DNA from: Pelagerythrobacter rhizovicinus
Lineage (GTDB): Bacteria; Pseudomonadota; Alphaproteobacteria; Sphingomonadales; Sphingomonadaceae
Assembly (NCBI RefSeq): GCF_004135625.1
Contig: NZ_SDPV01000002.1
Span: 372,001 to 436,000, forward strand
Direction of reading: 5' to 3'
Length of the DNA stretch: 64,000 nucleotides
This document shows positions 17,475 to 26,202 of the stretch, piece by piece. Below the pieces are notes generated by a model, which was given only the letters and a program-made list of their open reading frames with translations, did not search any database and was not told the DNA's origin. Position 1 is the stretch's first letter, and each line of letters begins with the position of its first letter. The translations under genes and the position numbers were made by a program.

Positions 17475-18170
17475 ATGCACGCGCCCGCGCAAGGCCCGAT
17501 CCCCGGCGATCTCCTGCTGCTCGCCTATCGCAACGGGATCTTCCCGATGGCGGACGCACGCGACGATCCGGACGTGTTCTGGGTAGAGCCGCGCCGGCGG
17601 GCGATCATTCCGCTCGACGAGTTCCACTGCTCGCGCTCGCTGCGCAAGGTTCTGCGGCGGGGCGCGTTCACCGTCACCATCGACCGCGCGTTCGAGGAGG
17701 TTCTGCAGGCTTGCGCCGCGCCCCGGCCGGACCACGAGGGGACCTGGATCAACCGCCGGATCGAGGAGAGTTTCTGTACCCTCCACCGCGAGGGGCACGC
17801 GCACTCGCTCGAATGCTGGCGGGGCGGCGAGCTGGTCGGCGGGCTCTACGGCCTCGCAGTCGACCGCGCGTTCTGCGGGGAGAGCATGTTCAGCCGCGCC
17901 GACGATGCCTCGAAGGTGGCGCTCGCGTGGCTGGTGGCGCTGATGCGGCGCGCGGGCTTTGCGTTGCTGGATTGCCAGTTCATGACGCCGCACCTCGCCT
18001 CGCTCGGGGCGGTCGAGATCTCGCAGCAGCGCTACTGCGCCCTGCTCGATGAGGCGCGCGGGGAGCCGCGCATGTCGCTGGCCGAGGCCTACGACTCGCT
18101 GCTGGAAGAGGCCGGGCCGTCCTCTTCGCCGGGGAAGGTCATCGCGCAGTCCTTCACCCAGACGTCGTAG
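17475..18170 (+). CDS. aat: Leucyl/phenylalanyl-tRNA--protein transferase
   Basis: 231 residues from ATG 17475 (MHAPAQGPIPGDLLLLAYRNGIFPM). The family hallmarks GIFPMAD, VFWVEPRRRAIIPL and FCGESMFSRADDASKVAL are all present. The enzyme adds Leu or Phe from aminoacyl-tRNA to N-terminal Lys/Arg of proteins, creating a ClpAP/ClpS degradation signal (N-end rule). The length is normal. Its last 82 bp overlap, tail to tail, the end of the minus-strand DUF2155 gene, which is unusual for two conserved genes. Confidence 0.96.
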   Translation: MHAPAQGPIPGDLLLLAYRNGIFPMADARDDPDVFWVEPRRRAIIPLDEFHCSRSLRKVLRRGAFTVTIDRAFEEVLQACAAPRPDHEGTWINRRIEESFCTLHREGHAHSLECWRGGELVGGLYGLAVDRAFCGESMFSRADDASKVALAWLVALMRRAGFALLDCQFMTPHLASLGAVEISQQRYCALLDEARGEPRMSLAEAYDSLLEEAGPSSSPGKVIAQSFTQTS

Positions 18171-18601
18171 ATCGGGTGCTCGACCACGTTCAGGCTGGGC
18201 GAGTTCTTGAACAGCCAGCCCGAGAAGACCTTGTCCCACACGCCTTCGTCGCCCGCCTGGCGGACGAAGACCTGGACGAACGCGCCTGTCTCGTGCGGCA
18301 GTTCCCATGGGGCGGTGCGTTCGCAGGCGGCGAGGCGGACGATCACGTCGCCCACGCGGCGCGATTCGCCCGGCTGCATCTCCAGGTCCTGCGACAGGTT
18401 GTTGCGCTTGTTGAGCAGACCGAGCGTGGCGACCCGGTCCTCCATCGGCGTCCCCGCGCCGCTGTCGCCGACCGGCACGGGCGGCGTGCCGGTGCGCAGG
18501 CTCTCGGGAATCTCCGTCTCGACCGGCTCCGGCGCCGGCGCTTCCTGCGTGCAGGCGGCAAGCGCCGCCGCCAGTGGCAGCGCGAGGGCGAGCCGGGCCA
18601 C
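18089..18601 (-). CDS. DUF2155-domain secreted protein
   Basis: 170 residues when started at GTG 18601, which follows the upstream stop directly (TGAGCGTG) and gives a signal peptide ending ALPLAAALAACTQE; the Cys suggests a lipoprotein. The open frame extends back to 18799 but only shadows the NDUFA12 gene. The DUF2155 core is clear: LLNKRNNLSQDLEMQPGE, then LAACERTAPWELPHETGAF, VFSGWLFKNSPSLNVVEHP and YDVWVKDC. The family is restricted mainly to alphaproteobacteria and its function is unknown; it is presumably periplasmic or envelope-attached. It is last in a recX-DUF192-NDUFA12-DUF2155 run. Confidence 0.85.
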   Translation of the reverse strand: MARLALALPLAAALAACTQEAPAPEPVETEIPESLRTGTPPVPVGDSGAGTPMEDRVATLGLLNKRNNLSQDLEMQPGESRRVGDVIVRLAACERTAPWELPHETGAFVQVFVRQAGDEGVWDKVFSGWLFKNSPSLNVVEHPIYDVWVKDCAMTFPGEEDGPASSSSES

Positions 18602-18603
18602 GC

Positions 18604-19002
18604 TCAGCTGTCCGGCGACCACGCTTCGTAGTCGCCCGTTGCCGCAGCGCGGCGCCCGCCGCGCTGCAGCGCGCCCTGCGGCAGGTAGGCTGCCTCCGTC
18701 CCCGTCGCGTTCGGCGTATAGTCGGCCTCCCAGATCCGGGGCGGCGGCAAGCGGCTCTCGGGCACGTCGTCGAACTGGCCGTGGAGCCAGCCGTGCCATT
18801 CGGGCGGCACGCGGCTGGCGTCGTTCGAACCGTCGTAGATCACCCAGCGGCGCTCCCGCCCGTCGGGCGTCTTCTTGCGCGAGCGGAAATAGCGGTTTCC
18901 CTGCGCATCGGTGCCGACCTCGACCCCGTGGCGCCAGCTATGGAGCAGCGTGCCGATCGTCGCGCCGTTCCACCAGGTGAAGATCTTGGCCAGGAAGTTC
19001 AT
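18604..19002 (-). CDS. NDUFA12-family complex I accessory subunit
   Basis: 132 residues from ATG 19002 (MNFLAKIFTWWNGATIGTLL). The family core follows: GVEVGTDAQGNRYFRSR, RRWVIYDGSNDASRVPPEWHGWLHG. NDUFA12 (B17.2) is a peripheral subunit of NADH:ubiquinone oxidoreductase found in mitochondria and alphaproteobacteria, placed at the arm junction near the quinone site. The DUF2155 gene starts 2 bp after its stop. It lies 61 bp downstream of DUF192, so the run is probably one transcript. Confidence 0.92.
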   Translation of the reverse strand: MNFLAKIFTWWNGATIGTLLHSWRHGVEVGTDAQGNRYFRSRKKTPDGRERRWVIYDGSNDASRVPPEWHGWLHGQFDDVPESRLPPPRIWEADYTPNATGTEAAYLPQGALQRGGRRAAATGDYEAWSPDS

Positions 19003-19063
19003 GGAGCGGGCGGTTAGCCGATTCGCCCCGCGCGGCCAAGCGCGCAATCGAGAACGGCCGCGA

Positions 19064-19561
19064 TTACCATTCGACCGCGTCGCCCGGCTCGATCCCCAAT
19101 TCGGCCGCGCGGCCGCCGGGGATTTCGAGCACGGCGCTCGTCAGCCCGACGGCCGAGACCGACTCGAGCGAATAGGGAACGGTGTTCGCGGCGATGTTCA
19201 TGATCCGCCCGTCCTCGCCCACGAAGATGATGTCGAGCGGCAGCGGGGTGTTCTTCATCCAGAAGCTCGCCACGTCGGGCGGATTGCGCGGGAAGATCAT
19301 GCCCTCGTTGGGCCCCAGCTCGGTGCGGAACATCAGCCCGCGCGCCTGCTCCTGGGCAGTGCGCGCGACTTCCACCGCGAATTCATGCCGCTCGCCGTCG
19401 CTGATCACCGCGAGCGGTATGATCTCGAGGCCGGAGACGGGATGGCGGGATTCCGCCGTCTGCGCGTCCGCCGCGCCCGTGGCGGCGGCCGCTCCCGTGC
19501 CCGGCTGCGGCGAACAGGCGACGACCAGCGCGGCGGCAAGAAGGGATAGCGGTCGGCGCAT
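19064..19561 (-). CDS. DUF192-domain lipoprotein
   Basis: 165 residues. The N-terminus is a lipoprotein signal (MRRPLSLLAAALVVACSPQ, Cys16). The DUF192 core follows: FAVEVARTAQEQARGLMFRTEL, then MIFPRNPPDVASFWMKNTPLPLDIIFV and the Gly-rich end ILEIPGGRAAELGIEPGDAVEW. The family is widespread in bacteria and archaea and its function is unknown; it folds as a small beta-barrel. The start codon directly follows the recX stop (TAG then ATG with no gap), so its ribosome site is inside recX and translation is probably coupled. Confidence 0.9.
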   Translation of the reverse strand: MRRPLSLLAAALVVACSPQPGTGAAAATGAADAQTAESRHPVSGLEIIPLAVISDGERHEFAVEVARTAQEQARGLMFRTELGPNEGMIFPRNPPDVASFWMKNTPLPLDIIFVGEDGRIMNIAANTVPYSLESVSAVGLTSAVLEIPGGRAAELGIEPGDAVEW

Positions 19562-20137
19562 CTATCGATCCTCGTCTTCGGCAGCGGCGTCGGCCACCCA
19601 TTGCTCGGCATCCTCGACGCTCTCCGCATCCACTAGCGCGCGCGCTTCGTCAAATCCATGCCCGGCGCGGATCATTGCCGCCATCTGCTTCTCGCGCCGT
19701 TCGCGGTCGGGTTTTTCCGGCCCGAACGGGCCGAAGCGGCGCTTGCGTGCGAGGGTAAGCGCGGCCTCCCGCCGCGCCCGCTCGCGCGGCCGGGCCCGAT
19801 CGCGCAACGCCTCGTCGATCCCTGCCCCGCGCAGTGCCTGCTCGATCCGGCGCGTGCCATATCCGCTTCGGAGCAGCCCTCCGGCCCGCGCCCGCGCATA
19901 GGCTTCGTCGTCAACGTAGCCCAGTTCGGCGAAGCGCGCCGCGATCGCGCCGGGCTCGGCGGGCCGCTCGCCATCCCACCCGCGCTCGCGGAGCTTGCGC
20001 GCGAGATAGGCTTCCAGTTTGCCCGTGGTGGTCGCGAAACGCGCGACGTAGGCGAGCGCGAGCTCCTCCAGCCGCGCGGCGTCGAGCGGCTTCGGCGGGC
20101 GCCTTTTGCGCCTCTCGTGCATTCGTTCGCGAACCAT
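19562..20137 (-). CDS. recX: Regulatory protein RecX
   Basis: 191 residues with the RecX three-helix repeat pattern: LEAYLARKLRERGW, then FAELGYVDDEAYARARAGG and LRSGYGTRRIEQALRGAGID. The C-terminal repeat is longer and charged (AALTLARKRRFGPFG ... KQMAAMIRAGHGFDEAR). RecX binds RecA filaments and limits their activity; it acts in the cytoplasm. recA itself is not in the window, so this is one of the lineages where recX stands apart from recA. It heads a four-gene minus-strand run ending at 18089. Confidence 0.88.
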   Translation of the reverse strand: MVRERMHERRKRRPPKPLDAARLEELALAYVARFATTTGKLEAYLARKLRERGWDGERPAEPGAIAARFAELGYVDDEAYARARAGGLLRSGYGTRRIEQALRGAGIDEALRDRARPRERARREAALTLARKRRFGPFGPEKPDRERREKQMAAMIRAGHGFDEARALVDAESVEDAEQWVADAAAEDEDR

Positions 20138-20268
20138 GCGGCCTTATTCGTGCCACACTCGTTCGGAAATGGGAAAGTTTGAAACGACGGCGAGGAAGGG
20201 ATAAGGGCGCCGGTAGGGGATAATGAAAGCGCTATGTTGCGCGCCAATGACGGGTACCGCCTCCAGAC

Positions 20269-22008
20269 ATGACCGATTTCAACCTGATTCCGACCCCGAA
20301 CGACTGCGCCTTGCCGCGTCGCAGGTCGGATTTCGCCACCTTCAACGAGGCGGTCGACTACGCCGCCCGGAGCGAGAAGGGCCTCAATTTCCACGACATG
20401 CGCGGCACGCTGGAACGGGCCTATCCCTACGGCGAAATGCGCGAGGACGCGCTGGCGATGGCCCGGCGGCTGGTCGCGGCCGGGATCGGCAAGGAAGACC
20501 GCGTGGCCCTCGTCGCCGAGACCGGGCCGGAATTCGCCGCGCTGTTCTGCGCCTGCGTCTATGCCGGCGCCTGGCCGGTGCCGCTGCCGCTGCCGACCAG
20601 CTTCGGCGGCAAGGAGAGCTATATCGAGCAGCTCGCCGTGCAGCTCGAAAGCTCGGACCCGAAGATCCTCATCTATCCGCCCGAGATCGCCGAAATGGCG
20701 CAGGCGGCCGCCGACCGGCAGGGCTGCGAGGGGATTGATTGGGCGAGCTTCGCGGAGCGTGAGGCGCCCGACTGCGAACTGCCCGAGGCGAAGCCGGACG
20801 ACATCTGCTACCTGCAGTACTCCTCCGGCTCGACCCGCTTCCCGACCGGCGTGGCGGTGACGCACGAGGCGCTGCTGCACAATCTCTACGGCCATGCGAC
20901 CATGGTCGACCTGGGCGAAAACGACCGGGTGGTGAGCTGGCTGCCCTGGTATCACGACATGGGCCTGGTCGGCTGTCTCCTCTCGCCGATCGCCAACCAG
21001 GCCTCGGTCGATTACCTCAAGACCGAGCATTTCGCGCGCCGCCCGCTCGCCTGGCTCGATCTGATCAGCCGCAACAAGGGCAACACGCTCTCCTACTCGC
21101 CGACCTTCGGCTACGACATCTGCGCCCGCCGCATCTCGAGCCAGAGCAGCGTTTCGGAGCGCTTCGACCTCTCGCGCTGGCGCACCGCGGGCAACGGGGC
21201 GGACATGATCCGGCCCGACGTGATGCAGAGTTTCGTCAACGCTTTCGCCGACGCGGGCTTCCGCGCGAGCGCGTTCACCCCAAGCTACGGCCTGGCCGAA
21301 GCGACGCTCGCGGTGACCGTGATGCCGCCGGGCGAAGGCATCCGCGTGGAGCTGGTGGAGGAGGAGCGCCTGTCGGGCACACGAGCCGATTTCTCCCGCC
21401 CCGCGCGCTACCGCGCGATCGTCAACTGCGGCAAGCCGCTCCCCGGCATGGAAGTCGAAATCCGCGGGGAAGACGGAAAAGCCAAGGGCGATCACAAGAT
21501 CGGCAAGGTCTGGTGCCGCGGCAAGAGCGTCATGCATTCCTACTTCCGCAACGAGGAGGCGACCAGCGACTGCCTGGTCGACGGCTGGCTCGACACGGGC
21601 GACATGGGCTACATGGCGGACGGCTACCTGTTCATCGTCGGCCGGGCGAAGGACATGATCATCATCAACGGCAAGAACCACTGGCCGCAGGACATCGAGT
21701 GGGCGGTGGAGCAATTGCCCGGCTTCAACCACGGCGACATCGCGGCGTTCTCGGTCGAGACCGAAAACGGCGAGGAAGCGCCGGCAGTGCTGGTCCATTG
21801 CCGCGTGTCCGACCCGGAGGAGCGCGTGCGCCTGCACGAGCAGATCCGCGACAAGGTCCGCTCGATCACCGGCATGAACTGCGTGGTCGAACTGGTCCCC
21901 CCGCGCACCCTGCCGCGCACCAGCTCGGGCAAGCTGAGCCGGGCGAAGGCCAAGCGGCTCTACCTCGCCGGCGAGATCCAGCCCCTGCCCCTGATGGAAG
22001 CCGCCTGA
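20269..22008 (+). CDS. Fatty acyl-AMP ligase (FAAL)
   Basis: 579 residues of the AMP-binding superfamily. The P-loop-like motif reads YSSGSTRFPTGVAVTH (residues about 185-200); the A5 and A7/A8 motifs appear as TPSYGLAEATLAV and DGWLDTGDMGYMADGYLFIVGRAKDMIIINGKN. The family's FAAL branch activates fatty acids as acyl-adenylates and passes them to acyl carrier proteins of polyketide or lipid assembly lines rather than to CoA. The assignment to FAAL rather than acyl-CoA ligase rests on overall resemblance and is not certain. No carrier or synthase gene is adjacent. It stands alone between two divergent or repeat-rich gaps. Confidence 0.85.
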   Translation: MTDFNLIPTPNDCALPRRRSDFATFNEAVDYAARSEKGLNFHDMRGTLERAYPYGEMREDALAMARRLVAAGIGKEDRVALVAETGPEFAALFCACVYAGAWPVPLPLPTSFGGKESYIEQLAVQLESSDPKILIYPPEIAEMAQAAADRQGCEGIDWASFAEREAPDCELPEAKPDDICYLQYSSGSTRFPTGVAVTHEALLHNLYGHATMVDLGENDRVVSWLPWYHDMGLVGCLLSPIANQASVDYLKTEHFARRPLAWLDLISRNKGNTLSYSPTFGYDICARRISSQSSVSERFDLSRWRTAGNGADMIRPDVMQSFVNAFADAGFRASAFTPSYGLAEATLAVTVMPPGEGIRVELVEEERLSGTRADFSRPARYRAIVNCGKPLPGMEVEIRGEDGKAKGDHKIGKVWCRGKSVMHSYFRNEEATSDCLVDGWLDTGDMGYMADGYLFIVGRAKDMIIINGKNHWPQDIEWAVEQLPGFNHGDIAAFSVETENGEEAPAVLVHCRVSDPEERVRLHEQIRDKVRSITGMNCVVELVPPRTLPRTSSGKLSRAKAKRLYLAGEIQPLPLMEAA

Positions 22009-22068
22009 GCATCAGGCTAGGTTCGGGATTTGATAGGGTCCTGAGCCTGGTTCCCATTCTTTCCTGAT

Positions 22069-22207
22069 CCTCCCCATCGTCTCGCGATGGGGAGGTGGCA
22101 GACGCTGCAAGCGTCTGACGGAGGGGAACTGGCGCGCAAAAGGCCCCTCCACCACGAGCCGCTTCGCGTCTCGCGGTCCCCCTCCCCATCGCGAGACGGT
22201 GGGGAGG
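22069..22207. repeat. MITE-like element with 27-bp terminal inverted repeats
   Basis: The segment 22069-22095 (CCTCCCCATCG, TCTCG, CGATGGGGAGG) recurs in inverted orientation at 22181-22207 with one mismatch. Each end is itself a hairpin. A further hairpin, CAGACGC / GCGTCTG, lies at 22099-22117. The 139-bp unit has no coding sequence. It sits between the FAAL and DUF389 stops, which face each other. Confidence 0.65.
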
Positions 22208-22248
22208 ATCGTCCCCGCCATTCCCGTTCGCGCGCGGCTGCGTTCCGC

Positions 22249-23796
22249 CTATTCGCCCTCGTTCGGAGCCCATTCGACGCGCACCTCGCCCGTGCGGGTC
22301 TGGCCCAGGCTGGCCTCCGCCCCCTGCCCGACGAGCAGTGCACGAACGGTCTCCGCTTGCTCTTCCGGACCCGCGACCGTCAGGCGCCGGCCGAGCCGCT
22401 GCGCCGCCCAGGCTGCCAGCGCGATCGCCTCGCGGGCGGCGTCGCCGGGTTCCTCGCCCTCGAAGGTAACGGAGGGGAGCGTCGCGACGGGCGGGATCAA
22501 TTCGACCCTCCATTCGGGCTCGGTCGCGGCGATCCGGCGTTCGAGCGCGGCATAGGTTTCGAGCGGCGCTCCGGGCAGAGCCACAGCGCGCACGAGGGCA
22601 CGCCGGCGCTGACGGTCGATCAGAACGTCATCCTCCTCGACGCCGGCGGCCAGCGCGAGCCGCGCCGCCAGCTCTTCGAGGCGATCGCGCGTGGCTTCCT
22701 CCTCGGCGAGCTTGGCAGAGGCCAGTTGGGCTTCCTCGGCGCTCTCCTCGTCCCGGACGAGGAACTGCTTGAGCTGCACGTCGACCGCCGTACCGAGCAA
22801 ACGCGCAAGATTCTCTTCCGATCGCACCTCCGCGTCGGGTTCGAGCCGTGTCGTCCACACGAAAGCCGAAACCCGCACGGGCTCGCCGTCGAATTCGATC
22901 TCGGGCTGGGACAAGCGCGAGGAGGTGCCGAAATGCGCCGAGAGTTCGCTGCGCACCTGCCTGGCGGCGCCGGCTTCCCAGGCAATCTGGTGCAGCGAGA
23001 AGCCGAGCGGCACCGCAAGGGTGATAAATACCAGGCCGAGCACGAAGTTCTGCCACCGCGTCTGGTTTTCCGACAGCGTCGCGCTGAAACCGTACAGGCG
23101 CGCCATCGCCCATACGGTGAGCGCGATCGTCACGAAGTTGGTCACGTAGAGCAGCAGCGCGCCGGTGAATACCGTCCAGTTCAGTGTCGCGAGCCCGAAG
23201 CCGATCACGGCCAGCGGCGGCATGAGCGCGGTGGCGATGGCGACACCGACGATCGTCCCTTCGCGCCCGCGGATCATGGCATAGGCGCCGGCCATGGCCG
23301 AGAACAGGGCGACCATCAGATCGAACAGGTTCGGCCGCGTGCGCGAGGCGATCTCGCTGGTGATGTCCTGCAGCGGCGAAAGGAACACGATGACCGCGCA
23401 GAGCCCGATCGCCATCAGTGTCCCCCAGGCGAGCGAATGCGCCGACTGGCGCATCCAGCGGTAATCACCGATCGCCAGCGCGAAACCGAGCCCCATGATC
23501 GGGTCCATCAGCGGCGACAGCAGCATGGCGCCGATCACCACGGCCGGCGACGAGAGAAGCAGCCCGAGAACCGCGATGCCGGCCGACATCGCCGTCATGA
23601 ACAGGTAGCGGGAGGAAAGTGCACATTCCTCGCGGCGCTTGGCGATGACTTCGCCCTGTTCGACGGTTCCGATAACGGCATCGCGCCACCAGCGCCGGAA
23701 ACTCACGACGACGCGCAGGAACGACCACTGAGGCCGTGCCGCGGCGCCCGCCCCCCCGTTTGCCACGGCTTTCTCGCTCGCTGAACCGCTGTCCAT
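22249..23796 (-). CDS. DUF389 integral membrane protein
   Basis: 515 residues. A run of about six to seven hydrophobic helices occupies residues 60-290 with the conserved DUF389 phrases VIGAMLLSPLMDPIMGLGFAL and VGVAIATALMPPLAVIGFGLA. The C-terminal 230 residues are soluble, start as a coiled coil (ESAEEAQLASAKLAEEEATRD), and may form a BON/OsmY-like alpha-beta domain. The family function is unknown; it lies in the inner membrane. It is divergent from the TelA gene across about 145 bp, which may hold shared regulation. Confidence 0.87.
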   Translation of the reverse strand: MDSGSASEKAVANGGAGAAARPQWSFLRVVVSFRRWWRDAVIGTVEQGEVIAKRREECALSSRYLFMTAMSAGIAVLGLLLSSPAVVIGAMLLSPLMDPIMGLGFALAIGDYRWMRQSAHSLAWGTLMAIGLCAVIVFLSPLQDITSEIASRTRPNLFDLMVALFSAMAGAYAMIRGREGTIVGVAIATALMPPLAVIGFGLATLNWTVFTGALLLYVTNFVTIALTVWAMARLYGFSATLSENQTRWQNFVLGLVFITLAVPLGFSLHQIAWEAGAARQVRSELSAHFGTSSRLSQPEIEFDGEPVRVSAFVWTTRLEPDAEVRSEENLARLLGTAVDVQLKQFLVRDEESAEEAQLASAKLAEEEATRDRLEELAARLALAAGVEEDDVLIDRQRRRALVRAVALPGAPLETYAALERRIAATEPEWRVELIPPVATLPSVTFEGEEPGDAAREAIALAAWAAQRLGRRLTVAGPEEQAETVRALLVGQGAEASLGQTRTGEVRVEWAPNEGE

Positions 23797-23940
23797 TGCC
23801 GGGCTTTAGCGCTTGCCTTGCGCGGAAAAAAGCCGACATTCCGTGAAGGACGGGCACCGCCACCGTTGAATTTCGTGTGTTATGCGCTTAACACAGTATG
23901 CAGGAGCCGGCCGCGCCCGGCGAGGAGCGAAGAAGCAGGT

Positions 23941-25155
23941 ATGGCCACCAATCAAACCGCCACCGCGACGGAAACCGATCTGGAACTGACGCCGCCCGAT
24001 CCCGTGCCCCAGGTCGCGCCGGAGAAAGCCGCAGGCCTCGTGCCCGTGAGCGAGGAGAAGAAGTCCAAGCTGGACCAGAAGGTCGAGGCATTCATCGCCG
24101 ATCTCGTTTCCGAAGACGCGAACTCTCCCGAATTCGGCAAGAAAGTCGATCAGATCACCAATATGGGCCGCAAGGAAATCATGGCGGCGGCGCAGCATTC
24201 GAACCGCTTCCTCGACCGTCCGGTCCGCGCGATGGACAAGGACGAGGGCGTCGGCGCCAACCTGGCCGAGCTGCGCCGCACGGTGGAGGAGCTCGATCCC
24301 TCGCGCCGCGGCAAGCTTACGGGTCCGAAGAAGCTGCTCGGCATCATTCCCTTCGGCAACAAGCTCAACGACTATTTCCGCAGCTACCAGAGCGCGCAGA
24401 CGCACATTCAGGAAATCCTCTCCAAGCTCGCCAACGGCAAGGACGAGCTGCTGATGGACAACGCGGCGATCGACGTCGAACGGTCCAAGCTGTGGGAGGC
24501 GATGGGCAATCTGGAGCAGATGATCCATATCTCGCAGGCACTCGACGAGCGGCTGGAGGAAAAGGCCGCCGAGCTCGATGCGACCGATCCGGCCAAGGCC
24601 AAGGCGATCCGCGAGACCGCGCTGTTCTACGTCCGCCAGCGCACGCAGGACCTGCTCACCCAGATGGCGGTCAGCGTTCAGGGCTACCTCGCGCTCGATC
24701 TGGTCAAGAAGAACAACGTCGAGCTGGTGAAGGGCGTGGACCGCGCCAGCACCACCACCGTCGGCGCGCTGCGCACCGCGGTGACCGTGAGCGAGGCCAT
24801 GACCAACCAGCGCCTCGTGCTGCAGCAGATCACCGCTCTCAACGACACCACCGCGGGGATCATCGATTCGACCAGCACCATGCTGCGCGAGCAGACGGGC
24901 AAGATCCACGAACAGGCCGCGTCGAGCACGATCCCGCTGGAGACGCTCCAGCGCGCGTTCCAGAACATCTACGACACGATGGACGAGGTCGACACCTTCA
25001 AGCTGCGCGCGCTCGATTCGATGAAGCAGACGGTGACCGCGCTGAGCCAGGAGGTCGAGAAGTCGAAAGGCTATATCGCCCGCGCCGAAGGCCAGGCGCA
25101 GGCTCAGGCCAAGGTGGGCTCGAGCGAGCCGTCGCTGCTGACGCTCGATAGCTGA
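23941..25155 (+). CDS. TelA-family protein (toxic anion resistance)
   Basis: 404 residues from ATG 23941 behind GAAGCAGG; the frame extends to 23818 without domain content. It is largely helical and highly charged with the TelA core LGIIPFGNKLNDYFRSYQSA, MDNAAIDVERSKLWEAMGNLEQ and MTNQRLVLQQITALNDTT. The family is linked to tellurite, nisin or beta-lactam stress and phage or colicin resistance in different species; its mechanism is unknown. It is translationally coupled to the next gene (TGATG), an XpaC-like membrane protein, a pairing seen repeatedly for TelA. Confidence 0.93.
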   Translation: MATNQTATATETDLELTPPDPVPQVAPEKAAGLVPVSEEKKSKLDQKVEAFIADLVSEDANSPEFGKKVDQITNMGRKEIMAAAQHSNRFLDRPVRAMDKDEGVGANLAELRRTVEELDPSRRGKLTGPKKLLGIIPFGNKLNDYFRSYQSAQTHIQEILSKLANGKDELLMDNAAIDVERSKLWEAMGNLEQMIHISQALDERLEEKAAELDATDPAKAKAIRETALFYVRQRTQDLLTQMAVSVQGYLALDLVKKNNVELVKGVDRASTTTVGALRTAVTVSEAMTNQRLVLQQITALNDTTAGIIDSTSTMLREQTGKIHEQAASSTIPLETLQRAFQNIYDTMDEVDTFKLRALDSMKQTVTALSQEVEKSKGYIARAEGQAQAQAKVGSSEPSLLTLDS

Positions 25156-25895
25156 TGCCCGACAGCACGCGAAACAGCGACGTAATTCTCGCCGATGCGC
25201 GGCGCTCGCTCGCCGAAAACCGCGCGGGCGGATATCACCGGCGCGCGTCGATCGGGCGCGGCTCGGCCGATCTCAAGACGCGGCACCTGGTCGGCAAGCT
25301 CAAGCGCATCGCGCTCGCCGTCGGCGGGATCGTCGTCGCGGCAATGGTCGCGGGTCTCATCGTCGACGGGATCGGCTTTGCCGGCGTGATGGTGGCGCTG
25401 CTGGCGATCGTCGCGGCAGTCTTCGTGTTCTCGGCCTTCCCGAAGATGAAAGTGCCCAAGCGCGCCGAGCTCAACAAGGGCGACACGCGCGAGATGGTCG
25501 GCCGCACCGAGCTGTGGCTCGAGCACCAGCGCCCCGCCCTGCCTCCGCCTGCGGCGAAGATCGTCGACGATCTCGGCGTCCAGCTCGACGCGCTCGGCCT
25601 CCAGCTCGAGACCGTCGACCAGGCACACCCGGCGGTACGCGACGTGCGCCAGCTCGTCGGCGAGCACTTGCCCGAAATGATCGACTCCTACCGCAAGGTG
25701 CCGGCGCACCTGCGCGGCGAGAAGCGCGCCGGGGCGACGCCCGACGAGCAGCTCGCCGAAGGGCTCGGCCGCATCAGCCGCGAGATCGACAGCGTCACCC
25801 GCCAGCTCGCCGACGGCGCGCTCGACGATCTCGCCGTGCGCCACCGCTACCTCGACTACCGCTACGGCGAAGGCGCCACCAAGGACGAAGGCTGA
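25155..25895 (+). CDS. XpaC-like membrane protein
   Basis: 246 residues. A basic N-terminus (SIGRGSADLKTRHLVGKLK) precedes two adjacent hydrophobic helices (about residues 50-95: IALAVGGIVVAAMVAGLIVDG, VALLAIVAAVFVFSAF). The rest is a cytoplasmic helical domain (KIVDDLGVQLDALGLQLETVDQ; HLPEMIDSYRKVPAHLRG). This architecture and the TelA partner match the XpaC group (named for 5-bromo-4-chloroindolyl phosphate hydrolysis), but I do not see diagnostic residues. It overlaps telA by 1 bp and the next gene by 1 bp. Confidence 0.65.
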   Translation: MPDSTRNSDVILADARRSLAENRAGGYHRRASIGRGSADLKTRHLVGKLKRIALAVGGIVVAAMVAGLIVDGIGFAGVMVALLAIVAAVFVFSAFPKMKVPKRAELNKGDTREMVGRTELWLEHQRPALPPPAAKIVDDLGVQLDALGLQLETVDQAHPAVRDVRQLVGEHLPEMIDSYRKVPAHLRGEKRAGATPDEQLAEGLGRISREIDSVTRQLADGALDDLAVRHRYLDYRYGEGATKDEG

Positions 25896-26197
25896 TGCGC
25901 GTTGCGATTCCCCACGACCTCCCGCGCGAGACGGTGCGCGAGCGGCTGCGCAGCCGCAGCCACGAGATCGCCGACCACATCCCCGGCGGAATGGCCGAGG
26001 TCACGACCACATGGGCGAGCGAGGACAGCATGACCATGCGGGTCAGCGCCATGGGCCAGAATCTCGATGGCCGTGTGAACATCGAGGAGGGGCAGCTCGT
26101 GTTCGAGATCGACCTGCCGCCCGCGCTCGGCTTCGTCGAGCCGATGGTCGCCAATGCCGTGCGCCAGCAGGGCCAGAAGCTGCTGACCAAGGACTAG
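25895..26197 (+). CDS. Polyhydroxyalkanoic-acid-system family protein
   Basis: 100 residues from ATG 25895, overlapping the previous stop (TGATG). The sequence MRVAIPHDLPRETVRERL ... ADHIPGGMAEVTTTWASED ... MGQNLDGRVNIEEGQLVFEIDLP matches the PHA_gran_rgn type: a small alpha-beta protein found near PHA genes in proteobacteria. The role is not established. It is third in a coupled trio with TelA and the XpaC-like protein and is the only member related to carbon-storage granules, so the link is unexplained. Confidence 0.8.
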   Translation: MRVAIPHDLPRETVRERLRSRSHEIADHIPGGMAEVTTTWASEDSMTMRVSAMGQNLDGRVNIEEGQLVFEIDLPPALGFVEPMVANAVRQQGQKLLTKD

Positions 26198-26202
26198 GGT
26201 TC

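Noticed and set aside
19672-21837. 721-residue minus-strand frame across recX and the acyl-AMP ligase
   Set aside because: Shadow spanning two genes on opposite strands, each with a strong family assignment.
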